Assembly: GCF_042767895.1 (NCBI RefSeq)
Contig: NC_091574.1
Location: 1,894,910 to 1,904,909 of the forward strand
Length of the DNA: 10,000 nt
DNA from: Penaeus vannamei
Taxonomy: Eukaryota; Arthropoda; Malacostraca; Decapoda; Penaeidae
Reading direction: 5' to 3'
The notes under the pieces are model-generated. The model did no database searches, was not told the DNA's origin, and saw only the letters and a program-made list of their open reading frames with translations. The position numbers and the translations under genes were made by a program. This document shows, one piece after another, positions 1 through 8,950 of this stretch. Each line of letters begins with the position of its first letter. Position 1 is the stretch's first letter.

Positions 1-39
1 GTAAGAAAGAAAGAAACCAACCCCCCCCCACACCCTCTC

Positions 40-64
40 AAAAAAAAAAAAAAAAAAAAAAAAA
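40..64. repeat. Poly-A tract (25 nt) after poly-C
   Basis: An uninterrupted run of 25 A follows a C-rich stretch starting near position 18. The matching tract in the second copy is 31 A (4668-4698), preceded there by (CT)n. The length difference is expected for a mononucleotide repeat. Nothing upstream resembles a polyadenylated transcript, so I do not read it as a retroposon tail. Confidence 0.9.
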
Positions 65-239
65 CCGTGAAAGAGCGAGAAAAAAACCTTGTTTACTCCG
101 ACGTGCTTCGCTTTGGGAGTTTCCTCGTCTCGTTGTTCGTAAGCTTCGGAAAACAGCTTCTTTAGACTCGAAGTGAAAGAGAGGAAGAGGGAAAAAGAGA
201 GACTAATCAACCAACAGAAGGCTCGATTTAAGTGATTGG

Positions 240-676
240 AAAACAACAAAACAACAAACGGAGAGATAACAACAACAACAACATAGAAACAATAAAGCAA
301 CAAGCAGAGGAACAACAACCAGAGAAACAGCAACAAAACAATAAATAGAGAAACAAAAATAAAGCAACAAAAAAGAGAGAGAGAAAAAAAACAGAAACAA
401 CAACAATAATAAAACAGAAACAATAAAACTACAAACAGAGGAACAACAACAAAACAATAAACAGAGAAACACAAAGAAAACGAAAAAAAAGAAAAACACA
501 AGCAAAACAACAAAAAGAGAAACAAAAACAAAAACAAAAAGAGAAACAAAACAAAACAACAAAAAAGAAACACAAAAGAGAAACAAGCACAAAACAACAA
601 AATGCGAAACAAAAACAAAACAAACAAAGACACAACAGCAAAACAACAACAATAAAAACAAAACCAACAATAACAA
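240..676. repeat. CAA/AAAC-rich low-complexity tract, copy 1
   Basis: The + strand consists almost only of A and C with scattered GAGA, built from ACAACA, GAAACA and AAAACA blocks. A longer imperfect internal repeat is visible: an AATAAAGCAACA-type block followed by GCAGAGGAACAACAAC near 289-320 reappears in altered form near 420-452. The minus strand reads open as a Phe/Leu/Cys/Val-rich string of 157 residues in one frame and 103 in another. This is what AAC/AAAC repeats encode and is not evidence of a gene. Small indels against copy 2, such as a shorter AAC run, shift these frames. Confidence 0.9.
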
Positions 677-1060
677 AGCGACAAATTAAAACCTCTAAAA
701 TATAAGAGCAACGTCGACCAGCTTCAATAACAACTGTCAAAACAAAGATTAAAAAATCAAAACAAAAACAAAATGCATATAAATGTAAAAATTAATTCAG
801 TTTCCCCTTATATCGGAAAAGAACATATATATACCATGATGTTCCAAGTTATTGTACACAAGGGATGAATAAATATAGTTCCTGAAAAATAAATAATATT
901 GCATGACAACATGAAATGGAATCAGATTTCTAAAACGAATGAAAATGATGTATAAAGGTGTAAGTTAAATATTAAAAAGGCAGTATATGGTAAAAAATTA
1001 TGTATGAAAAGTGAATAAAATCTGTTAATACTTTTTATTCTACTAAAATAATAAAAAAAT
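677..1060. other. AT-rich spacer within duplicated segment, copy 1; no gene seen
   Basis: This is non-repetitive AT-rich sequence. It is conserved nearly base for base with 5297-5678; between 721 and 967 only position 821 (G versus T) differs. Divergence rises slightly near 968-1010. I see no splice-flanked reading frame, no RNA-gene motif and no transposon terminus. Confidence 0.8.
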
Positions 1061-1432
1061 AGCTTCTTTGTAAGTAAGAATGGTGATTATAGTATAAAAA
1101 ATAGAAATGAAATAAAATTAATTCTAACAATGATTTTATCAACATCATAAAAAATAAATAAACTGCAAGCTTTGTAGGTAAGAATAGTGAATATTGTACA
1201 AAAAATGAAAGTGAAATAGAATTAATTCTTACAGTCATTTTATCAACATCATAAAAAAAGAAACCGCAAGCTTTGTAAGTAAGAATAGTGATTCTTGTAA
1301 AAAAAAAATGGAATTGAAGTATAATTAATTATAACCATAATTTTATCAACATCATTTATACAAAAAATGGAAGTGAAATAAAACTAATTCCAACCATCAT
1401 TTTATCAACATCATAAAAAGTAAGAAACTGCA
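1061..1432. repeat. Tandem array of ~105-bp units, 3 units plus a truncated one (copy 1)
   Basis: Units begin with AGCTT(C)TTTGTAAGTAAGAA and end with TTTTATCAACATCATAAA-type sequence. Unit 1 is 1061-1167, unit 2 is 1168-1268 and unit 3 starts at 1269. A last unit from about 1356 to 1432 lacks the AGCTTTGTAAGTAAG head. Each unit carries an (A)n-TRGAARTGAAATA block followed by ATTAATT or ACTAATT. The minus-strand open frame of 67 residues across 1035-1238 is a by-product of this AT-rich repeat. The matching array in copy 2 is one unit shorter. Confidence 0.92.
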
Positions 1433-1607
1433 ATGACAATAAAATGAGAACCGAGAAGAACATGAATATTTGGGACAATGTTATTCTTTATTGAGGGTCA
1501 TTTTGCAATATTCTTGCTTCGTAAATCTTTTCCCTTTTGATTGTGAACGCGAATGGAGTGTGTTTTTTATAGTGTAGATTTTCTTTAGGGGGGTCGTATC
1601 TTTATTT

Positions 1608-1710
1608 TGTGTTTGTTTGTTTGTTATGTTAAAGAGTGGTTTGTTTGTTCAAGGGTGTGTGTTTGTGAGAGTGTGTGCATGTGTATTTTATTCGTATTAT
1701 TGGTCGTAAT
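1608..1710. repeat. G/T-rich low-complexity stretch
   Basis: Immediately right of the end of copy 1 the sequence becomes TTTG- and TGTG-rich, with several TTTG units and GTGTGTG-like segments. It has no counterpart after copy 2. The forward frame from 1607 to 1843 that crosses it runs into a Ser-rich string made by TAG/CAG repeats and is not a credible gene. Confidence 0.75.
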
Positions 1711-1918
1711 TATAGTAGTAGTAGGTAGGAGGAGAATGAGTAATAGTAGTGGTAATGGCTATAGTAGTAGTCGTCACAGTAGTAGCAGTAGCAGTAGTAG
1801 AAGTAGTATTAATAGCCGTAGTTCTGTGATAGTATTACTATAAGTAGTAGTAACAGTAACAGTAGTACTGCATTAGTAATATTAGATGTTTTAATAATAG
1901 TAGTAGCAGTAGTATTGT
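1711..1918. repeat. Degenerate TAG/CAG trinucleotide tract
   Basis: TAGTAG, CAGTAG and TAATAG units recur with point changes across about 200 bp, for example AGTAGCAGTAGCAGTAGTAG near 1780-1800. Phase is mostly kept, so one frame reads as poly-Ser/Arg. The degeneracy suggests an old microsatellite. Confidence 0.85.
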
Positions 1919-2390
1919 AATCATAATACTGAAGAAGTGTGTATTGCGATTCCATTCAAATGATAATTAACTTTCATTCCATTTATAATTCTCTAACGTA
2001 ATTGGAGACTTAACTCTCTGACCTCTATTCCTAATTGACATCCACTTGAAGTTTTCTTGCAACTTTAGTAGTAGTAAGATAAGTAACAGCGTGTAAGTGT
2101 TTAAGTGATTATTCTTGTTTTAAACGTAAGCGTATATTATGTAAGGTTCGAGTTTATATCCTTCGATTCTCTTCAGACTTGTAAAATTATGCAAATGATA
2201 TGTAATTCTAAGTTCCCTCGTTTAATTAGAAATCTAATTTTCTCTGTTAGGGACCTTTTTGATGACAATTTGATTATAAGGAAGTTTGAGATTATTTTAC
2301 CTCTTCTCCTTCTTTAATCGTAGTCCATTCGAAGTAGGTACACTAATTTGCACAGGGCCTAAAGATTACTAATTATACAAAAAATGTATT
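1919..2390. other. AT-rich unique DNA, no gene recognised
   Basis: About 470 bp of non-repetitive sequence. The longest frame (2105-2317, + strand, 70 residues) opens on GTG rather than ATG, is hydrophobic, and resembles nothing I recognise. I see no promoter, RNA gene or transposon end. Confidence 0.65.
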
Positions 2391-3246
<856 letters not shown>

Positions 3247-3390
3247 TAACAATGACAATTTTCCGCGTTCGATTCCACCCAGTGCCGAATAGTTGTCTCT
3301 CGAAGTGAACCGAAACAATTATCAATCACTAAGGCAGGAGATGGATGTAGGAAACACACACAGTTGGTATGGCTATATTTCCAGGGTTTA
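3247..3390. other. Unique patch with a tRNA B-box-like string
   Basis: This is higher-complexity DNA between two repeat blocks. GTTCGATTCC at 3267-3276 matches the tRNA/SINE internal promoter B box (GGTTCGANNCC type). The bases around it do not form a T-arm stem, and the position where an A box would lie is the (TA)n tract. It could be a decayed SINE fragment or chance. No reading frame of note. Confidence 0.35.
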
Positions 3391-3920
3391 ATTGTTCCCA
3401 CGTTCTTAAAAAAAAAGGTAAAAGAGAAAAAGGATAAGAAGATATAGGAAGGAGAAAGAGAAGAGGATTGATTCTACGTTCTGAGAAGGAAAGAAAGAAA
3501 GAAAATATAGGAATAAGAAAGAGAAGAAGATTGATTCTACGTTCTGATAAAGAAAGGAAGGAAGAAAGTAAAAAGGATAAGAAAATATAGGAAGAAGAAA
3601 GAGAAGAAGATTGATTCTACGTTCTGAGAAAGAAAGAAAAAAAAGAGAGAAAAAGATAGAAATAAGAAAGAGAAGAAGATTGTTTCCATGTTCTTAAAAA
3701 GAAAGAAAAAAAGAATGAAAGAAAAAGATAGGAATAAGAAAGAGAAGATTCTTTCCACGTTCTTAAAAAGAAAGAACAAAAGAAAGAAAAAGATAGGAAT
3801 AAGAAAGAGAAGAAGATTGTTTCCACGCTCTTAAAAAAAGAGAGAAAAAAGGAAAGGAAAACATAGGAAGAAGAAAGACAAGAAGATAAAAGGGAGGTAA
3901 CTGTTTCCACGCTGTTGGAA
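3391..3920. repeat. Purine-rich minisatellite with a recurring TTCYACGTTCT core, 8 units
   Basis: The core ACGTTCT or a one-base variant begins at 3400, 3476, 3539, 3619, 3688, 3757, 3825 and 3909, giving spacings of 76, 63, 80, 69, 69, 68 and 84 bp. Between cores lies AGAAAGAAA...GATAGGAAKAAGAAAGAGAAGAAGATTG-type polypurine sequence. There are two core subtypes: GATTGATTCTACGTTCTGA (3476, 3539, 3619) and TTTCCACGTTCTTAAA or close relatives (the rest). The last unit (3909) ends in GCTGTTGG and is the most diverged. Minus-strand Phe/Leu/Ser-rich frames across this block are translations of the repeat. Confidence 0.9.
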
Positions 3921-4614
<694 letters not shown>

Positions 4615-4652
4615 GTAAGAAAGAAAGAAACCAACCAACCCCCACCCACCCC

Positions 4653-4666
4653 CTCTCTCTCTCTCT

Positions 4667-4698
<32 letters not shown>
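4653..4698. repeat. (CT)n followed by 31-nt poly-A
   Basis: A short (CT)n run ends at 4667 and is followed by 31 uninterrupted A. Copy 1 has only CACCCTCTC and 25 A at the same place, so this is a length-variable spot inside the duplication. The CT run is complementary to the (GA)n block 50-100 bp upstream. Confidence 0.9.
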
Positions 4699-4699
<1 letters not shown>

Positions 4700-4875
4700 A
4701 TCGAGAGAGAGCTAGGAAAAAACCTTGTTTACTCCGACGTGCTTCGCTTTGGGAGTTTCCTCGTCTCGTTGTTCGTAAGCTTCGGAAAACAGCTTCTTTA
4801 GACTCGAAGTGAAAGAGAGGAAGAGGGAAAAAGAGAGACTAATCAACCAACAGAAGGTTCGATTTAAGTGATTGG

Positions 4876-5296
4876 AAAACAACAAAACAACAAGCGGGGA
4901 GATAACAACATAGAAACAATAAAGCAACAAGCAGAGGAACAACAACCAGAGAAACAGCAACAAAACAATAAATAGAGAAACAAAAATAAAGCAACAAAAA
5001 AGAGAGAGAGAAAAAAAACAGAAACAACAACAATAATAAAACAGAAACAATAAAACTACAAACAGAGGAACAACAACAAAACAATAAACAGAGAAACACA
5101 AACAAAACGAAAAAAAGAGAAACACAAGCAAAACAACAAAAAGAGAAACAAAAACAAAAACAAAAAGAGAAACAAAACAAAAACAACAAAAAAGAAACGC
5201 AAAAGAGAAACAAGCACAAAACAATAAAATGAGAAACAAAAACAAAACACAGAAACAACAGCAAAACAACAACAAAAACAAAACCAACAATAACAA
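4876..5296. repeat. CAA/AAAC-rich low-complexity tract, copy 2
   Basis: This is the counterpart of 240-676, shorter overall by 16 bases. Differences include a contracted AAC run after GAGATAAC and changes near 5101-5130 and 5250-5275. It is repeat-derived and shows no coding signal. Confidence 0.9.
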
Positions 5297-5678
5297 AGCG
5301 ATAAATTAAAACCTCTAAAATATAAGAGCAACGTCGACCAGCTTCAATAACAACTGTCAAAACAAAGATTAAAAAATCAAAACAAAAACAAAATGCATAT
5401 AAATGTAAAAATTAATTCAGTTTCCCCTTATATCGGAAAATAACATATATATACCATGATGTTCCAAGTTATTGTACACAAGGGATGAATAAATATAGTT
5501 CCTGAAAAATAAATAATATTGCATGACAACATGAAATGGAATCAGATTTCTAAAACGAATGAAAATGATGTATAAAGGTGTAAGTTAGAAATTAAAAAGG
5601 AAGTATATGGTAAAAATGATGAATGAAAAGTGAATAAAATCTGTTAATACTTTTTATTCTACTAAAATAATAAAAAAT
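5297..5678. other. AT-rich spacer within duplicated segment, copy 2; no gene seen
   Basis: This is the counterpart of 677-1060. It is nearly identical to copy 1 until about 5587, then shows several substitutions and single-base indels before the tandem array. Nothing in it looks functional. Confidence 0.8.
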
Positions 5679-5945
5679 AGCTTCTTTGTAAGTAAGAATG
5701 GTAATTATTGTACAAAAAATAGAAGTGAAATAAAATTAATTCTAACAGTCATTTTATAAACATCATAAAAAAAGAAACCGCAAGCTTTGCAAGTAAGAAT
5801 AGTGATTATTGTATAATATATAGAAGTGAAATATAATTAATCATAACTATAATTTTATCAACATCATTTGTACAAAAAATGGAAGTGAAATAAAACTAAT
5901 TCTAACCATTATTTTATCAACATCATAAAAAGTAAGAAACTGCAA
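5679..5945. repeat. Tandem array of ~105-bp units, 2 units plus a truncated one (copy 2)
   Basis: Unit A is 5679-5782, unit B starts at 5783, and a head-less last unit runs from about 5868 to 5945. Unit A starts like unit 1 of copy 1 (AGCTTCTTTG, then AAGAATGGT) and ends like unit 2 of copy 1 (ACAGTCATTTTAT, then AAAGAAACCGC). That mosaic is expected if one unit was removed or added by unequal exchange. Confidence 0.9.
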
Positions 5946-6119
5946 TGACAATAAAATGAGAACCGAGAAGAACATGAATATTTGGGACAGTGTTATTCTT
6001 TATTGAGGGTCATTTTGCAATATTCTTGCTTCGTGAATCTTTTCCCTTTTGATTGTGAACGCGAATGGAGTGTGTTTTTTATTGTGTAGATTTTCTTTAG
6101 GGGGGTCGTATCTTTATTT

Positions 6120-6139
6120 AGAGATTGCATCGAATCTCT
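6120..6139. repeat. Short inverted repeat at the copy 2 right junction
   Basis: Beginning at the first base that no longer matches copy 1, AGAGATT and AATCTCT form perfect 7-bp arms around a 6-nt spacer (GCATCG). The right arm merges into the following (CT)n tract, so part of the pairing is what any GA/CT junction would give. Confidence 0.6.
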
Positions 6140-6372
6140 CTCTCTCTGTCATTGTCTCTCTCTATTTCTCTCTGTCTCTATTTCTTTCTTTCTCTCTCTC
6201 TCTCTCGCTCTCTCTTTCTCGCTCTGTCTTTGTCTCTCTCTCTCTCTCTGTCTCTCTGACTCTCTCTCTCATTCTCTCTCTCTCTCATTTTCTCACTCAC
6301 TCACTCTCTCTCTCTTTCTTTCTCTCTCTCTCTCTCCCTCTCTCACTCTCTCTCTCTCTCTCTCTTTATCTG

Positions 6373-6446
<74 letters not shown>

Positions 6447-6459
6447 CCTCCCTCCCTCC

Positions 6460-6491
<32 letters not shown>

Positions 6492-6600
6492 CTCCCTCCC
6501 TCTCTGTCTCTCCCTCCCTCCTCTCTCTCTTTCTCTCCCTTCCTCCCTCCCTCCCTCCCTTCCTCCCTCCCTCCCTCCCTCCCTCCCTCTCTCTCTCACC
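6133..6600. repeat. (CT)n / (CCCT)n polypyrimidine tract, ~465 bp
   Basis: The + strand is nearly all C and T. CTCT units with TTTCT and CTGTCT variants lead to a pure (CT)n of about 65 bp (6375-6441), then clusters of CCCT: five CCC runs at 6442-6460, four at 6486-6500, four at 6545-6559 and six at 6565-6587. The minus strand therefore carries GGGA repeats. The Leu-Ser-Pro forward frame ending at 6693 and the Arg-Glu-Gly reverse frames are repeat translations. Confidence 0.95.
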
Positions 6601-6863
6601 CTCTCCACCCGAATCAACACAACAAATCTGATCCAAACTCGAGCAATCTTTAGTAGCAACTGCAAACCCGGAGAGCAACTTGCAATGGCGTGACAAGTGG
6701 CTGATTAAAAGTTGTTTTGTGCAACTCACATGCTTCGTCGGAACTCTGTCGACGTTTCCGCGACAAGTTAATCTCTGTTCAGCTGTTGAGAAGTCGTGAT
6801 TTGCCTCAAGGAATATGGTCTTCGGTCCTAAGACAGTTGTGAGATTAAAGTTGTTTTTTAAAT
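6601..6863. other. Unique, balanced-composition patch; no gene recognised
   Basis: About 260 bp of sequence with more normal base composition, including GTCGACGTTTCCGCGACAAG near 6750-6769. Frames that enter it come from the adjacent CT tract. The minus-strand frame from 6729 starts on GTG and its about 45 non-repetitive residues resemble nothing I know. It could be a decayed mobile-element or exon fragment. Confidence 0.5.
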
Positions 6864-7145
6864 GTTTTTTTATTCGTCGATGAAGATTATTTTCTTACTT
6901 ATATTCTTAATATTTTTAAAAATCTTAGAATGTAAGATAATTGTGATAATAATGATGATAATGATGAGAGTGGTGGTGAAGATTTTTTTATCCGTCGATG
7001 AAGATTACTTATATTCGTAATTTTTTTTTTTATTTTTTTTTATCTTAGAATGTAAGATAATTGTGATAATAATGATGATAATGATGAGAGTGATGGTGAT
7101 GATTTTTTTATCTGTCGATGAAGATTACTTTATTACTTATATTCG

Positions 7146-7176
<31 letters not shown>

Positions 7177-7222
7177 GTGATAATTGTGATAATAGAGATG
7201 ATAATGATGAGAGTGATGGTGA
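6864..7222. repeat. Three tandem units of ~120 bp
   Basis: Units start at 6864, 6983 and 7103 (periods 119 and 120), each with T7-ATYYGTCGATGAAGATTA. This is followed by TTACTTATATTC, a T-rich spacer, (T)AGAATGTRA, GATAATTGTGATAATA, and a GATGATAATGATGAGAGTGRTGGTGA tail. The third unit loses part of the middle (ATCT, and AA after GTGATAA) where its T-run reaches 26 nt (7146-7171). Total length stays near 120. No coding potential. Confidence 0.92.
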
Positions 7223-7440
7223 AGATAATGGTATTGATGATAATGATCGTTAAAATAACAAAAATGTTAAAAGATGACAATAATAAAGATAACATTAAAG
7301 ATGATATTGATAATAATGATAATAGTGGCAGTGTAAATGATATAAATGACGGAATTGATAATAGAAGTAATAATGATCATGATAGCAATAATGATAATGA
7401 TAACGACTGCCAACATTGCAACGCGCATAGCAACAGAAAT
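7223..7440. repeat. Degenerate GATAAT/GAT trinucleotide tract
   Basis: GATAAT, AATGAT, GATGAT and GACAAT units run on from the tail of the third 120-bp unit. The forward 90-residue Asp/Asn/Ile/Met-rich frame (7177-7449) is a translation of the repeat. Confidence 0.85.
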
Positions 7441-7600
7441 TTAACTTGAAATAGTTGCTGAACATTCCACCTAACATGAATGCAAATTTCATTCTTTATT
7501 TCATTCATATATCAAGTAATTATAGCAGCATGCGTGACGTAAGTAATTAATGTTAAATGTTGCATGTGATCTCAAAGTGTCATTTAGGGTGTTTTTAGTT
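7441..7600. other. Unique AT-rich patch
   Basis: About 160 bp of non-repetitive DNA between two repeat blocks. It contains GTGACGTAAG at 7534-7543, a half CRE-like string of no proven meaning. No gene or RNA recognised. Confidence 0.55.
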
Positions 7601-8420
7601 CAGGAAGAGGAGGAAAAGGAGGAAGAAGAAGAAGAAGAAGAAAAGGAGAAAGGAGGAGGAGGAGGAGGAGAGAGGAGGAAGAGGAGAGAGGAGGAGGAGG
7701 AGGAGAGAGGAGAGAGGAGGAAGAAGAGGAATGAGAAGAAAAGGAGTGAGGATGAAGAAGAGGAGTGAGGATGAAGAAGAGGAGAGAGGATTAAGAAGAA
7801 GAGGTGGAGGTGGAATAGGAAGAAAGAAGAAAAGGAGCAGGAGGAAGCAGATGAATAGGAGAAAGGATGAAGGAGAAGAGAGAGGATTAAGAAGAGGAGA
7901 AAGTGGAAGAGGAAAAGGGAAGAAAAGGAGCAGGAGGAAGCAGGAGAAAAGGAGAGAGGATGAAGAAGAGGAGAGAGGATTAAGAGGAGGAGGAGGAGGA
8001 GGAGGAAGAAGAAGAAGAAAGCGAGGAAAGAGGAGGAAGAAAAGAAGAGAGGATTAAGAAGAGGATGAAGAAGAAGATGAAAACGAGGAAAGAGGATGAA
8101 GAAAAGGAGAGAGGAGGAAGAAGAGAGAGAATTAAGAAGAAGAGGAAGATGAGGAAGAAGAAGAAGCAGGAAGAAACGGAGGAGCAAAAGAAAGACTAAG
8201 AAGAGGAAGAAAGAGAAGAACTGAAGGAGGGGGAAGGAGAGAAGAAGAAAAAGAGTATGAACAAGAAGTGGAGGAGGGAAGATAAGAAGAGAAGAAGAAA
8301 GGTAAGAAAAGGAGAGACGAGAGACGAAGGAGGGGAAAATTAAGAAAAAGAAAATTAATAAAGAGAAAAAGAGGAAATGAGGAAGTGGAATAAGAAAGGG
8401 AATAAGAAAGAAAGTTTAGA
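7601..8420. repeat. Polypurine GAGGAA/GAAGAA minisatellite, ~800 bp
   Basis: The + strand is almost all A and G. A degenerate higher-order motif GAGAGAGGATTAAGAAGAGG recurs, with GRATTAAGARG starting at 7788, 7884, 7977, 8051 and about 8128 (spacings 74-96 bp). GGAGCAGGAGGAAGCAG occurs at about 7833 and 7927. The forward Glu/Arg/Lys and reverse Leu/Ser/Phe frames (195 residues, 7600-8187) are products of the repeat. Confidence 0.9.
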
Positions 8421-8791
8421 ACAAGGAAGAGAAGAGAACAGATTTAGAATAATATTAAGAGTAGATGTAATAGTAAATACTCATTATAATGCTACTAGAG
8501 TTAATAATAATAATGTCATGGTAACATTAATGATAGTAATAGTAATGATAATGATGATGATAATGATGATAATGCTAATAATAATAATGATAACAATAAA
8601 AGTGATAACGATTATAGTAATAGTGATGGTGATAAAGATAATTGTTACCACGGTAAGTGATTGCTTTACCATTCGTCAATAATTATAATGATAAAATCGG
8701 TAATAATGATAATGATAAGAATAACGACAATAATAATCATAAATACAATAATGATGATAATAACAACAATCATTATGATAATGGTGGTGAC

Positions 8792-8824
<33 letters not shown>
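8792..8824. repeat. (GAT)11 microsatellite
   Basis: Eleven uninterrupted GAT units, the purest trinucleotide run in the window. Probably length-polymorphic. Confidence 0.95.
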
Positions 8825-8950
8825 AATGATTGATGATTATGATGATAATAATGATAATACTAATACTAATTATAATTATGGTGATAATGATGATAATTGT
8901 AATATAATAATAGTAATAATTTTAATAATGATACTAATAAGGATAAAAAT

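Larger units (their letters stand above)
1..1607. repeat. Copy 1 of a ~1.5-1.6 kb duplicated segment (left end outside window)
   Basis: This segment recurs in the same orientation at 4615-6119. Its order is: GAAA/CCAA-rich start, poly-C and poly-A, a higher-complexity patch (87-240), a CAA/GAAACA-rich stretch (240-676), AT-rich sequence (677-1060), a tandem array of about 105 bp (1061-1432), and a 3' part ending in TTTATTT at 1607. Aligned by eye, 87-240 differs from 4723-4876 at one base, 721-967 differs from 5341-5587 at one base, and 1434-1607 differs from 5946-6119 at three bases. Indels fall mainly in microsatellites. The homology stops abruptly at 1607. I see no open frame consistent between the copies beyond low-complexity translation, no terminal inverted repeats and no target-site duplication, although the left boundary of this copy is not visible. 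It could be a segmental duplication or a non-autonomous repeat family. Confidence 0.93.
4615..6119. repeat. Copy 2 of the duplicated segment
   Basis: This is a direct-orientation copy of 1-1607 starting at GTAAGAAAGAAAGAAACC. The offset from copy 1 is 4614 at the start, 4636 after the poly-C/poly-A length change, 4620 after the CAA tract, and 4512 at the end, because one tandem unit is absent. The right boundary is sharp: both copies share TTTATTT (1601-1607 and 6113-6119), then copy 1 continues T-TGTGTTTG and copy 2 continues A-GAGATTGC. Divergence outside microsatellites is about 1-2% by eye, implying a recent origin or conversion between copies. As in copy 1, the minus-strand Phe/Leu/Cys frames (up to 194 residues here) differ in length and frame from those of the other copy, which argues against coding. 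Confidence 0.93.

Noticed and set aside
40..64. Poly-A as a retrotransposon or processed-pseudogene tail
   Set aside because: Preceded by poly-C/CT repeats rather than transcript-like sequence, and it lies inside the duplicated segment rather than at its end.
203..740. Minus-strand frames of 157 and 103 residues rich in Phe, Leu, Cys and Val, with counterparts of 194, 173 and 91 residues at 4712-5360
   Set aside because: They come from AAC/AAAC repeats. Frames and lengths differ between the two nearly identical copies because small indels shift them, and at least one (from 740) starts on TTG. They mimic membrane proteins only in composition.
2105..2317. 70-residue forward frame in unique DNA
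   Set aside because: Opens on GTG, is hydrophobic without recognisable motifs, and its length is expected by chance.
3247..3300. A tRNA gene around GTTCGATTCC
   Set aside because: No T-stem, anticodon arm, acceptor stem or A box can be formed from the surrounding bases.
3479..3487. TTCTGAGAA, a STAT-type TTCN3GAA site, repeated in a minisatellite unit (also near 3622)
   Set aside because: It occurs only as part of one core subtype, with no gene nearby. A short motif in GAA-rich DNA is expected by chance.
3400..3915. Regularly spaced short core resembling a CRISPR repeat-spacer pattern
   Set aside because: Spacers are homologous to one another, cores vary and spacing is irregular (63-84 bp). 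The window is eukaryotic in character with no cas genes, so it is a minisatellite.
6049..6729. Forward Leu-Ser-Pro frame of 214 residues and reverse Arg-Glu-Gly frame of 128 residues
   Set aside because: Dominated by (CT)n/(CCCT)n. The short non-repetitive ends resemble nothing known, and the reverse frame begins with GTG.
7600..8187. 195-residue minus-strand Leu/Ser/Phe frame and forward Glu/Arg/Lys frames
   Set aside because: Encoded by the GAGGAA minisatellite. Charged low-complexity strings are expected from such DNA.
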